This document shows positions 37,087 through 48,404 of a DNA stretch of 64,000 bases, one piece after another. The stretch lies in NCBI GenBank assembly GCA_029378245.1, contig JARKIF010000093.1, positions 1 to 64,000 on the forward strand. The letters are read 5' to 3'. Position numbers and translations under genes: made by a program. How positions within the stretch are numbered: position 1 is the stretch's first letter; each line of letters opens with the position of its first letter. The DNA is from Roridomyces roridus (taxonomy: Eukaryota > Basidiomycota > Agaricomycetes > Agaricales > Mycenaceae). The notes under the pieces were generated by a model, which was not told the origin of the DNA, did no database searches, and was given only the letters and a program-made list of their open reading frames with translations.

Positions 37087-37265
37087 TTGTACAACGCGTC
37101 AAAAGAAAAGCGGAGGTTGATTACATAATCGCACAAAAAGCGCAAGAGGTAAGTATATACATTATCCTAGCCAAGCAAGTACTAGGAGCCCGGGGACACA
37201 CCGGCAGCCGTGTCCTCCAAGAGATGCGCCTCACCACATATATATATATCAAGCCATTAGTATTA

Positions 37266-39246
37266 TTACACCGTCTCGTGCCTTTTCAATCCCGCAGGCC
37301 GCGACGCATGCTTCCCCCTAAACGCAATCCGATCTGCCAACCGCTCGACATCGGCATTGGCATCGTCATCGAGCGTCTTCTTGATGAGGAACTCCATGTT
37401 CAGACCCTCAGGGTCACGACCTGGTATGCGCATCGACGGTACCAGCGGCGTTGCCATCGGCGTCGCTGAGGGCGAGCTGGGTGAGGATCCATACATGGAC
37501 GGCGGTGGGAGGGATGGCAGGCGTTCGTTGAGCAAGTCGGAACGGCGGCTGCAAGGGCAAACAGTGAGTGAATGTCAAGCAAAGGAAACACAGGCACATA
37601 CGCATCCTCGAAATTGCGGATATTCTGCCTAACTTGTCGCTGGACGCCCAGTTGTCCTGACACGCCTGGTTCTTCCGTCTGTGCATCGACGAGTTCTGAC
37701 GCCGACTCTGCTTCCTCTCTGACGACCTCCAGTCAGCTTATGCTTAGAAAGAGATGGCCCACGCACCGTAGCAGCTGAAACACCCGCTGCATCCTACCCA
37801 CCGCCAAGATCTTATTCTTGATCTCCTGCCTCCTCCGCGCTACCTCCGCAGGTGTGCTCAGCCCCAGCGTGCGAGCAGTCCGCATCTCCGTGTCCCCATC
37901 TACATCCTGCTTCTCCTCCTCACCCTCCGACGACGATGAATCCTCGAGCTCCTCCTCGGAGCAAACCGACAGGACCGCAAGTAGCATCTCCGTGACTGCG
38001 TGATCATCAGGACTGGGCACGAAGATGGAGAAACCACGCACTTTTAGCACCGACGAACGGCAAACTCCAGGTAAACGCGTTCTGAAAGTTGGGCAGCCAG
38101 TACGGATGGGGCGATGAATTGTACTGTCTTATCGTGATATTCTTGTTGGCGTACTTGAGGATCGCTCCCCGATTATGGTACACGTCGAGATAATTTGGCG
38201 CCGAAAAGATGGTGATCACGGAGGGGAACTTTTTGGTGGGTGTCTTGCGGTGCATCGTATAGCCCGCGTCCTGTGCCTCGTGCCCACGTATGATTCCAAG
38301 TAGGCCATTTCGCTCGAGGAATTGGCACGCAGCGGCGTAGGTATAGTAGTAGGAGCAGCCACGGGTCTGGTTGTGCAGGAACGTCGTGCCCGGGGGTATG
38401 TTCTGGTCCTCCTCGTGGCCGAAGCCCTGTATAGGATCGCTCCACAGCAGATCGCAGAGCAGGCCGCGCGATCCAGGCTCGTTGAAGCGATTCATCCCAT
38501 GGATGTCGGATATCGAGACGAGCTCTGGGGAAAGACCACCGTGGACACAGAAGAATCGACCATCGACGAGTGCCGCGACGGGGAGGGCGCGGAAGGAGGC
38601 GATGCACGCGTCATAGACGCGCTCCGAGTACTTGTGTAGACATTCACGTCGGAAAGTGAAGTATTCGGTGAGGTGCTGGCACTCGTGGTTGCCACGCAGT
38701 AGAGTGAACTTGTGTGGGAACCAGAGCTTGAGTGTGTAGAGGTAGAGCAGACACTCTATCCCGAAACACCCTCGGTCGACATAATCGCCGAGAAAGAGAT
38801 AAGCATTGTCCGTGAGCGGTCCTCCGACGTCGAACAGCTTCATTAGATCGTACTGTGCAAAGTGAGCCGCCCGTGACGCTGTAGGATACTGGGAGGACGC
38901 ACATATTGGCCGTGGATATCGCCGCATATGGTCACCGGACCTTGGACCTCGACCATATTGGGCTCGGTGGTCAACAGTTTTGTCGCGTGCTCGAGGATGT
39001 AGATGGCATGGTCCTCGGTCAACCTGCCCTCCCGGAAGAAGTGGTCGCGCAGGACGCGCACATTTGGTTTCGGGGTACCAAACTCGTCGGTGGCGAAGAA
39101 GTCGGCGTCAGAGAGGCGGTGAGTCGCAGGCTGGGGGACCTGGGCTGCGGAGGTCAGAGATGCTCCACAGGCTTTTTCAATGCCCTTACCGACTTGATAG
39201 GCCGTTCGCGCGTGTTAGTGGGCATGAGCGCCGGTGCAGAGTCCAT
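37266..39246 (-). CDS. CNA1: Calcineurin A, catalytic subunit (PP2B)
   Basis: A multi-exon gene starting [19 protein letters not shown] at 39246. The metallophosphatase motifs are all present: GDIHGQ, GDYVDRG and RGNHECQHL, plus the [12 protein letters not shown] segment. After the catalytic domain come the calcineurin-B-binding helix region, the calmodulin-binding segment [20 protein letters not shown] and an autoinhibitory/C-terminal part with [16 protein letters not shown]. The enzyme is the Ca2+/calmodulin-activated Ser/Thr phosphatase acting in stress response and morphogenesis in fungi. An acidic insert ([20 protein letters not shown]) precedes the calmodulin-binding helix. The gene appears intact. 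Confidence 0.93.
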
Positions 39247-39383
39247 CTTGTTGCCTGATGTTGATCGTTCGCAACTCTCGTAAATGATTTATCCCCATTG
39301 GGACAAGCTGTTCAATTCGCAGCTAAGTAATTACACGAAATTCAGGCAGAAGATAATCGCCACCTCGAAGGGAGCCATGCCAA

Positions 39384-40969
39384 CTAAATTTCCGACCCAC
39401 TCGGGGTAGACCACACCCTGGGCTCACCTGATTCCTGGGGCCGACGTGCAACTTGGAACTCGGTTCCAATCTCATCAACGGCATCCAACGTGGTGGGGCG
39501 GTCATGGTACGACAGACGCATATTGAGTAGTGTACGATTCGCAGCCATGACTGGGATGGTGACGGCCCACGCGATCCCCACCGTGAAGAGATCCGACGGC
39601 GCCAACGCCCACATGAGTACATTGAACAAGTTGAAGCAAAAAGTGCTGGACAAGATGAGAAATAGCTTTGCAATGAGAAGAAAGAAAGGACCTAGCAAAG
39701 TAGATCACCGAATCTCTAAACATAATTTGCATCACACGCGCGCTCGTCCATTTCTTGTCCAATTCTTCGGCTTGGATCAAGTACGCTTTGTAAAGCACCA
39801 GTGCCAGCAGAATAGCGTCGAAGAGCATTATGGGGATTCTACGAGGCTCTTACCAAGGATCCAGATTGGAACAACGCAGACTTACGGGCTGAAGACGAAG
39901 AATTTCGGTATGACTTCTGTGCAAACCGTGAGTGGTTCGATGAGTAAGGGGATGGCTTGAATCTGAATTTTATCTTCAACCACATGAGCTGAAAGGCCAG
40001 GAGACAAAAAAGCGACTACGCACCATCGTTTTTCGCTAACTGTAGGATGTCAATGCACAAGACCGTGACCACTTCCAAGGCGAATAAGAAGTAAAGAACG
40101 ATCTTGAGCATTCGGCCTGCAATGGTTGTGAGCATATCGATCATCTTGGGCCGCAAGACGTCCTACTCTGGCCATAGAGAGCATGGACACGCAGTTGCAT
40201 AACAACTGGGACCCTTGAGACACCGGTCAACGTTAGAATTCTTTGGCCAACCTTGGGCTCCCGCGACACTGACAGTTGCTAATACCCAGTAGGTAAGGCC
40301 GATACATCTGGACGACCCTGAGACAGACTCACAGAAAACCAATTCAAATCCTTGGAGAGCGGTGCCTATAGTAGCTCAACATCCCACCCGTAGCGACAAG
40401 GGATTGAGCTTACAGCTACGAGGAACGGTCAGCGAGAGACAGAGCAGTCATTGCGACGTACGATCCAAGTGTTGCATTCCTGGTAGTCTCCGCTGCGCAA
40501 TGTCAAACGGCGTGGCTTCAAAAAGGGACAGATACGAACCGAATATCAAGGCAGCTATCCAGCCAAAAGGAGAGTATCGATTCTACGCAGTATCAGGACT
40601 GCTGAGCCGACCTCGTTCTGACCTTACCCAAAGGAAAATTCCTTTGACAAATGTCCACGGCGTGCTCTGGTGGAGTATTAGACCTGAAGATGCAACTCGA
40701 GAAGAACACACCCAGAAGTAATCCACCTGCGGACTGGTATGTCGGCGTCAAAGTTTGAATTCGGGAGGCTCACCTCTTCGGGAAAGGTCAAAACTATCTC
40801 GCATAATTTTTCAGCCAGGATATCGTATCTCAAAGGAAAATGCGTACGGAAATCATAGACATATAGGCACCCCGAGCTGACTGGAAAATATGTAAGCACC
40901 TTGGCGATTTTTAGCAGCAATTATCTTACCAGCAGCGTAATGGGTGACGGTGAGGTTAATGAGAGCAGC
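39384..40969 (-). pseudogene. DUF6533-type multi-pass membrane protein, 5' end displaced
   Basis: Minus-strand exons read AALINLTVTHYAA, SGCLYVYDF, LTFPEEVDYFW, STPWTFVKGIFLW, VMQLRVHALYGQ, LDKKWTSARVMQIMFRDSVI and a last exon with PSDLFTVGIAWAVTIPVMAA. The order matches the intact copy at 43139-44852 and the DUF6533 membrane family of Agaricomycetes, predicted to have about seven helices. The first-exon sequence MSELQALLQELE sits 1.3 kb away at 42244-42280, beyond the inverted-repeat element at 41006-42243. Whether the element is spliced out as part of an intron is unclear: no phase joins the two parts cleanly. I therefore mark it as probably disrupted. Function of the family is unknown. Confidence 0.6.
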
Positions 40970-41005
40970 TTTAAAAAAATTAGTGTTAACACATTAACAC
41001 TTCCA

Positions 41006-42243
41006 TATGCCGTTCAAGCTGGTGATTTAATCAAATAGACCTTTATTTTGTTTTTGCTCCCAGAAGTTTTTATTTACTGCTTCGGAATGTTTTCACCACA
41101 GGGTTCCAAGATTTATTTCACGACTCATTGGCGTCGAACGTCATGCCGAGGGTGTTCGGGCTCTCCCGCCTGCCGGCCATCAAGCTGTCGGGAGGGAAGC
41201 TTCGCCGACGGCCGTTGTATCCTGATCCGGCGTTAGCTGTCTCACTCTGCTTTCACCTCCATCTTCCGCAGCGGCGCAGCTTTAACTGTGCGGCACTTCT
41301 CATGTCATCGACCGGACATTGAGCCTAACTTCCTTATTCCTCCATTGTGCGTCGACACGGAGCGTTTCTCGGTTGCATTGGGGCAGTTGTCTCTCAGCTG
41401 CAGGGTCGCCGAGGATGGGTTACCGGTATGGGACGGGTACCCTATCTAAGGTGAGTACTGTCCGAGTCTCCGTGATCTCAACGTCGAACGACATGCTGCG
41501 CTTGTGGATGCCAGATGGCCTTGCCTTCATGCCATCGCCACGGCCCGATGCATAGACGACAACGACGCTGTCGGTCCGAACCTTTCTCCTGCCCTGCGCG
41601 CCCCGTCCTTGTTGTGGGTTATCGTCCGCACAAAGCGCGGCGTTCAAGTCAGGCAAATGAATGTCGGGTCGATTGCCGTGTCGTTCTAAGCATCTGGGAG
41701 CGTGTCGGGCACGTTGGACCGGGACGTAGTAGTATGCGCACCGTCACAAATGGGTCGCGTGCTGCATATTCACTTGTCACCTATGCCTGTACCCCCGGAC
41801 CCGTCTGCAGTCTTTTCGCTTGCCATTCTGGGCGGCACCGGGCAGGTTGTCCAACATTTACTCTGCATTGCATCACGTTGCACGCGCGCGTACCATCGGC
41901 TCCAACTTCCACGGCAACGAAATGTCTCAAATTGACGTGTAGGTGTCGCGTCGTGCGTCGGCGTGGCGGGGCGGCGTGTGTCATTTATTCTTCAACGCCG
42001 CCGTGCGCGTTGGTGGTATATTACTTACCACTGATGGTGGCGGCTGTTGATGGCGGGGGCGGAGGGCCGCGGAGCTGTGGACCGAGTCACCGACGCGGCC
42101 TTGATTATGAATAAAGTCTGGCATGCCACAAAAAGCCTCTGAAATAGACATTTGAGACCGCTCGAAGCCTGGAAATAAAAATTTTGGAGCTGAGAAAATA
42201 AAATAAAAGTGTGTTTGATTAAATGACCAACTTGAACAGCATA
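41006..42243. mobile_element. Inverted-repeat element with 6-bp target duplication
   Basis: The left end begins TATGCCGTTCAAGCTGGTGA. The right end read on the minus strand begins TATGCTGTTCAAGTTGGTCA, and about 47 bp match with around eight differences. CTTCCA flanks both sides (41000-41005, 42244-42249). The 1.2-kb interior is GC-rich with no transposase or other recognised protein; frames such as 41515-42114 are incidental. It separates the first exon of a DUF6533-type gene from the rest. The 6-bp duplication and TATG end are shared with the element at 28853-30743, although interior sequences differ. Confidence 0.75.
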
Positions 42244-42280
42244 CTTCCAGCTCCTGGAGGAGAGCCTGTAATTCAGACAT
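42244..42280 (-). other. Stranded first exon of the DUF6533-type gene
   Basis: An ATG at 42280 opens MSELQALLQELE, matching MSTLQSLIHELQ at the start of the paralogue at 44852. It ends at the target duplication of the element at 41006-42243. The junction GAA|GTATGC formed by duplication plus element end would serve as an intron donor. Confidence 0.6.
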
Positions 42281-43138
42281 GAGCAAGTTACGAAGTAATT
42301 TCCATCCTACTTATATCTTGAGCCCTCTACTTATGAGGTTTTCTCCGGGTGCACGTTTCAACCATGGATCTCTTTCCCCTCCTCTCCGTTTCCCGAACGA
42401 AAGGGGAGCATCGAGTTCGCAGGGATCATGGATCACGGACGGGCATATGCTTCTCGCGGTTCGAGAAGCGGGGTGAAGGTGGCGAATGTCCTCCGTCCGA
42501 GCAGTGAGTGTGCATTCTCGGCCAACACAACTTCCATCTCGTTCCAGGGAGAATTCGAGTTATTTTGATGCATTGCGGCAAGGAGAAGCGCGTGAAGATG
42601 GAACCCGAGCCTTCGAGGCCTCGATCAGGAGATGGGAGTGGAGTGAGAGACAACTGTCAGTCGTTTGGAATGAAAGGATCATATCGTGAACCGTTTTCGG
42701 TCATAAAGCGCCCCAGGCAGTGTTTTTAGGGCTGGAATAGTTTATTTGGGATGGGCGGGAAGGCGAATGTGCCTGGCTGGGACCTTGAGACCGTGCTTGC
42801 CAAGAAATTGCGACCGAGTGGTGGACCGGAGGAGGCTGCGTCCCCTAGTTTAAGTGCCACTTCAAACGCAGCGTGGTCGAAGAGCGCATTTCTAGAGAAG
42901 ATATCTGAGGGGTTCTCCGTGCCAGAAGGTTTTGGAGGGTACTTACGGTGAAGGAGTGCAAGTCGAGTGCAAGCAGGGCCATCATGATCCAATCAGCACT
43001 GCACTGATTATCGCATTTCCAATGCATTTCCCAAAGGTTGAAACTTGAAATCCTCCCGCAGGATCCTTATATCATGTATATTATTCTTATATACATTTAG
43101 TTCGAACTCTCTTGGGTGTTACTCTCCTCATTCCCGCC
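42281..43138. other. Intergenic region with one doubtful frame
   Basis: The minus-strand frame 42726-42992 has ALFDHAAFEVALKLGDAASS and a GTAAGT donor-like site within it, but I could not extend it to a gene. It could be the tail of a degraded gene. Nothing else was recognised. Confidence 0.3.
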
Positions 43139-44852
43139 TCACCAAAACGTCAGAATGAGCCGAGGTTGGAAAACAAGCAACGCACTCGAGTTGGACCACC
43201 CAGTCAACCCGGAACTGGTTCCTCCTTGCCTCCGTGCCGTTTGAAACTCGATGCTCTCGACATTCAATTCAGAAGTCTTGGGTTCCTCGTGATATGCCGA
43301 GCGCATGTTGAACAGGAGACGATTGGCCGCCATGACCGGAACTGTTACAGCCCAGGCAGTCCCCACTGTGAATAGTTCGAATGGACCCAGGACCCACACG
43401 AGCGTGTTCAGTAAGTTCACGCCGAATGTGCTAGCACGCGGAATATGAGAAGCGTGCGACCCATGCGAGAACAGAAACGAACCAAGCAAAGTAAAGGACC
43501 GAGTCCCTGAACATGATTTGCATGAGACGGGTGCTTGTCCACTTTTTGTCCGGTTCTTCGGTCTGAATCAAATATGCTTTGTACATGACCAACGAGAGCA
43601 AGATGGTATCGAAGATCATGTAGGGGACCCTGTACGAATTGGCTCAGGATCATACACGCCAAGTTGTAATATTAGAACTCACGGGAAAAAAATGAAGAAT
43701 CTCGGAATTGCTCCGGAACAGATTGTGAGAGGGTCACTGAGCAAGGGAATCATTTGAACGAGTGCTTTCCGAAAGCATTCAATGGCATTCAACTGCGATT
43801 GGCAATTGACATACCGGTGTCATCATTCTTCACCAGGTTCGCAATTTCAATGCCGAGAACACTTAGAATCTCCAAGATGAAAAGGACGTGAAGAACGATT
43901 TTGAGAACCTGATCTGTGGTGGTTCAAGTCGCAATTGAGAGGAGTACGACTCGGAGAAATTCAGGAGAAATTTACGTTGACCATAAAGTGCGTGCACACG
44001 GCGTTGCATTATCACTATATGGTTCAGTTCCGGCAGCGTTGCAAGTCAATAGTCTCGGCAAACCTTGTGCCCCGGCTATATTAGCAATTGCTTCAGATTT
44101 ATAGATCAGCTTTGTCTAGATGAGTTCAACACAAAGACTTACCGCAAAGACCTTCGAACACATCGAGGGCAAAACCTGCCATGAATAGTTCAGCAGTTCT
44201 TGCATACCAAATCCCAGCGGACAACTGACATCTATAAACGAGGTTAATTTCCATGGCAAGTTGAACTCAAGTCGAGGCGACGGACGAAGTGGGTGTGGGT
44301 TTACGGTTTGTTTCCACTTGCAATCAGGTTAGGTAAAGAATAGACCGAAGCCTGTTTACAAACGGGATACCAGCCCATAAAGTAAGGCGAAGGTAGAGTA
44401 TCGATTCTGTGAACATGTTCAACATGCATCTGCGTCGTTCAGTTTTCGACTGACCCAGAAGAAAATGCCTTTCACGAAGGTCCACGGTGTGTTCTAGCCG
44501 AATATGGTCTACATGTCGAAGCCGTACAGCCAATTAAAAACCGTACCCAGAAATATTCCACCTGGGTATGCCATGAGAAGGACACTTGCGAAACAAAATT
44601 GAAGCCTACCTCTTGGGGGAACGTCAAAACTGACCGACCAAGTGTTAGGATCGAGGCTTGTGAGCTTGCGGAAATCCGGTGGACACGCACAGAAGTCGTA
44701 GACATATAAAGAGGCCGAGCTAACTGAATTGGAATACGTGAGCCTGTGAGGATCCGACTCGAAATTATATTCTTACCGACACAATAGTGGGAGGCAGTGA
44801 GGTGGATGAGAACGACCTGCAGCTCGTGTATAAGAGACTGTAAGGTAGACAT
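43139..44852 (-). CDS. DUF6533-type multi-pass membrane protein
   Basis: A minus-strand gene starting MSTLQSLIHELQVVLIHLTA at 44852. Recognisable exons follow: SASLYVYDF, LTFPQEVEYFW, NTPWTFVKGIFFW (joined by a GTACGG...GGCTAG intron), MIFDTILLSLVMYKAYLIQT, DKKWTSTRLMQIMFRDSVLY and a last exon with FELFTVGTAWAVTVPVMAAN. This is the layout of DUF6533 proteins, predicted integral membrane proteins with about seven helices and a conserved LYVYDF-EV-W-P-W-K core. They are greatly expanded in mushroom-forming fungi and their function is unknown. The full exon map was not resolved in the middle (43760-44330). It is the tandem, uninterrupted paralogue of the gene at 39384. Confidence 0.65.
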
Positions 44853-45365
44853 GCTGGTCCTTGAGAGGTGGTGGTCGAATGGCCGCAACGAAGCTTCGTC
44901 TTATAACGCCGAGCCTGCCACCACTCTCACCCCGCAATTTGCTGATAATCTCAGATTGATTGTGTGGCAAGGAATCACATCTGGGTACTGGTTCAGTTGA
45001 GATGCGGTGAGCAAAACACCGAGAGTTACATCGTGCGGGCGGAGCGACCGTGTGAGCTCACCGCTAACTTCTGGCTACGGGCGATGTTTCCAGAATTAGC
45101 CCACTTGAGCACCCGGATTGGTAGGATCAAATCATGGTTGAATCCAGTTCGACATCTATAAGCCAGTGAGTGATACATACTGGATTATCTCGTGCCATCG
45201 AGATAAGCATTCGAGGGCCACCTTTTCCAGTGCAATCACGGCGCTGAACGAGGCGTTTCATCCTCTGGCAAGACGATGTTCTTGTTCATGCATTGAAATT
45301 GGGCACGCTCAAGACCCCGATCAAGCACCTCCGACCTCAGCGGCACACAGCCAGTCCATCAACAG
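44853..45365. other. Intergenic region
   Basis: No gene was recognised; this is the 5' flank of the DUF6533-type gene and the border of the carboxypeptidase relic. Confidence 0.4.
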
Positions 45366-46150
45366 TCCATCCGCAGATCGCCGCGAGAGCGTTCCAAGGA
45401 CGTTCTCAAGTCATCCCGTCTTTCTGTGCCCTCGGGATCGCATTGTGTTGAACTTCCAGGGGTGATTGAGAAGTCCCGGTGAGCATGAATTCAGAATACC
45501 TGATGCAGATCTTCAGCGTCAACGGGTTAATTCGAAGCGGGAATAAGTGCACAGGAGCAAAAATGTCCGATCGAGTGTCCTTAGCACACCAGCATTCAGG
45601 CGATTCCACAGACGGCCCACAGCCCCCACACTCTAATTTTTCTATAACGTTGGAGCAGAATTCTTCGAACTCTTACGCTGGGAGTTTCCCGTAGACGCAG
45701 TCGACGTGACCTGGCCGATAAACGCGTTCCACGACGCCACAGTCGCGCTCGGCCAGACCGTTGACGACGTCGTCTGCAACTTGCCCGCACTGCCGCATTG
45801 CATCACATCTGCCGCTCTTCCCCGCCGGCTACCGTCCCGGCGGTCGGATCGACTAGCCCGGAGTCAACGGGGCGATCATGATCCCATGGACACTATTTCG
45901 GGAATTCAATTCATCCTTCCTTCCTTCCATCCGAAGTGTTACCGAGAGTCAACACGATTGCAGATGGAATGGTGAAACCCCTGAGTGCCAATGCGGAACG
46001 TGTTATGTAAGTTAATAAAGGGTACATGATCCCGCGCGGGGTAAGAAGATGGAAGGTGCGAAATGCAATGGTCAAGTACGAAGAGAAGAATCTGAACATA
46101 CTTGTTCATATGGACTTGATATGGACACTCCGTGACGGTGACTGAAAACA
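45366..46150 (-). pseudogene. Collapsed relic of an S10 carboxypeptidase locus
   Basis: 45366-45846 is a diverged direct copy of the 3' end of the intact carboxypeptidase gene (48174-48690), including TVWPSATVASWNAFIGQVTS and the VWGLWAVCG tail. From about 45847 the sequence matches instead the region upstream of that gene (51130-51360), for example TATTTCGGGAATTCAA. About 2.4 kb of body is missing between the two. It is what remains of a tandem copy after an internal deletion, with no functional product. Confidence 0.75.
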
Positions 46151-46427
46151 GGATCACCGCCTCACGCCCAGTGGCGAAAACCACGCCGACCACCTTGCTT
46201 TCCATCATTTGAACACCGGATCCCCTCCTCTATACGCAACAGCTCATCCTGGCCGGATGCTGGCGGTTCAAGCAAGCAGGCTGCACATTAATGGAACCCA
46301 TAGCAAGAACCTGTACATGGTCGATATCGATGGTACCGTTGGAACTCAATCCAACCTGTAAAAGTGTGCAGCCTGCTACGGTAGAAGAACAGCTACATAC
46401 AGTACAAGTTGAACTTGAGTAATCGAC

Positions 46428-47973
46428 TCAAACAAAAGTGATACTCTCACTACGACGAATGGCGTCCCAGTCCTTCTCTCCCCTCGTCTGGTTCAACCAA
46501 ATCGCCTCTTCATCCTCCATCAACATGCACCCAGTTCCGCGCAACGGGTAATACTTCCCCGAAGTCGACATCGGAAACACAAACACAACACGAGCCCGGG
46601 TCTCCTTTGCCTGTTCTCCCACCGCGGCCCCAGAGAAATCAAGGGCCCCAAATCCTGCCATCCGCCAATTCGTCTGGAAGGAGTACTCGCCTCCGGGAGG
46701 GCACGGGAAGTGGGTCTTTAACGGGTTTGCGCAGCACCAGCGTATATCGTCCCGTAGGCCCTTAGGGTCTGCGTTGTACGCGAGAATTGCGCGCCGGACG
46801 TGCAAGGCCAGTTCAGCTAGCGATTTTTCGTGGAACGCCTTGACGGGGAGGGGAGGAAACGCAATAGGTGCAAGGGCGTTGTTGGTGTATGGAGTGTCGA
46901 GGGTAGACTGGCCCGCGAATACCGGCTTCTCGCGTATATTGGCGGGAATGTGGAGGTGGAAAGATGTGCGGTCGCCAACACGATAACCAAGCGCAGTCTG
47001 CAAGATGCTCAGTGAAACGGACAGAGGTTTGCATGCGTTTTCCTCACCTTGTACCACCACGCCGTGAGCACGTCGGAGCTCCCAACCCACTCGCCGGACC
47101 CCTTCGCCTGCAACTCCTCCATGATCTTGCGTTTCTCCTCGGCCAAAAACGACTTGGGAACGCGAATAAATACGCCATACTCGTTTGGATCCCTGAAAAG
47201 CCGCCACACGAAATATGCGATGAACATCATCTGCGACAAGATCCCAAGATCAAACCACCCGCGCAGTTTGGTGACTTGAGTTGCACCATTGAAGCTCGTA
47301 AAGGGCTGTACGTCCCACGGCATGCCCTCGATCGCGTCGATGCCCGTGCCGTTGATGAGACGCGTCCACGCGCCGAGGAGCGTGCCCGTCCCGACGGCGT
47401 CGAATCCAATATGTGAGGACGTGACCCCGATGAAAGTAAGGTCCTCAAACAGCGCGACGTGGACGTAGAGCATCGGTTTTTTGGATTCGACGACGGCTTC
47501 GATGGATTGTGGACAGGAGCTGCTACGCAGGTATCGATACACTGCATCCGGAATCTTCGAGAACGACGGAGAGGACGGCGAGGGAACCTTCAAGTCCATT
47601 GGGAGCGTAGGACGCGAAGGGTCGGCACGGTAGGTTTCGGGGTGGTCTTCGACGGTGAAATTGACGCATGGCACGTGTGGTCCAAATTTTTCGGGAATTT
47701 GGAACTCGTACGCCTAGTGAAAGGTTATACTGGACAGACCAGAAATCCAAAGGAGCTGACCCCATTTCGAAGAGCGATTCTGGCGCCCGCCCTGGGGAAC
47801 TTTTGCTCGATCAGTGTAGTGAGGGTGTCCTCTAGTTTTCCGGCATCCAGGCGCTTGTTTACTATGAGCCCGGTAGTGAGTATTATGTCGACGGCCACAA
47901 GGTCTACACCAGGACATGGAATTGTGCGCATTCCATCTGGGGGCGGGGTCGACTGAGAGTGGGCCCACAGCAT
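46428..47973 (-). CDS. HXXXD-type acyltransferase (BAHD/trichothecene acetyltransferase-like)
   Basis: Three exons are joined by a GGG|GTCAGC...ACTAG intron and an AAG|GTGAGG...TTGCAG intron, both in phase 0. The protein has about 480 residues, close to the family length of 430-500. The catalytic motif is visible as SSHIGFDAVGTG (His-x3-Asp), in the expected place about a third of the way along. The N-terminal DLVAVDIILTTGLIVNKRLD and ALRNGAYEFQIPEKFGPHVP also fit. The usual DFGWG motif near the C-terminus is not obvious; only GFGALDFSGAAVG is there. The enzyme would transfer an acyl group from CoA to an alcohol or amine; the substrate is unknown. It lies between a relic and an intact S10 peptidase gene. 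Confidence 0.75.
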
Positions 47974-48404
47974 GGTGGTTCGAGATCAAGGGTTTGTTTG
48001 TTAGCTGGCAGGGCACATTAACTCCGACCTAATTATAAGTATGGGAAAACCACTGAGAATGAATCAATCGGAAGACTTTGGTCAATTCCGATTCGAGACC
48101 GGAACGAGGTGTTTGTTTCAAAGCGTTGATGCCGAGAAGCTGTAATTCGCATGTTGAAAACGCCGCCTATATAGTCCATCGGCAGATCACCGCAACAGAG
48201 TTCGAAGGACGTTCTCAAGATCGTCCCGCCTTTGTGTGAACCTCGGGATCGCATCCTGTTGAACTTCCAGGGGTGATTGAGAAGTCTTGACGAGCATAAA
48301 TACCTGGAGCAGATCTTCAGCGCCGCCAACGGGGGAAGCCGAAATTTGGCCGAAATTACAACCGTAAAAGTACAGTAACAACGAAAATGTCCGATCGAGT
48401 GTCC
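47974..48404. other. Intergenic region, 3' flank of the carboxypeptidase
   Basis: This is the promoter of the acyltransferase gene and the 3' flank of the carboxypeptidase. From 48174 the sequence is shared with the relic at 45366. No separate gene was seen. Confidence 0.45.

Noticed and set aside
41515..42114. 199-residue frame inside the inverted-repeat element as a transposase
   Set aside because: Composition reflects GC-rich sequence; there is no catalytic DDE-like pattern and no known domain.
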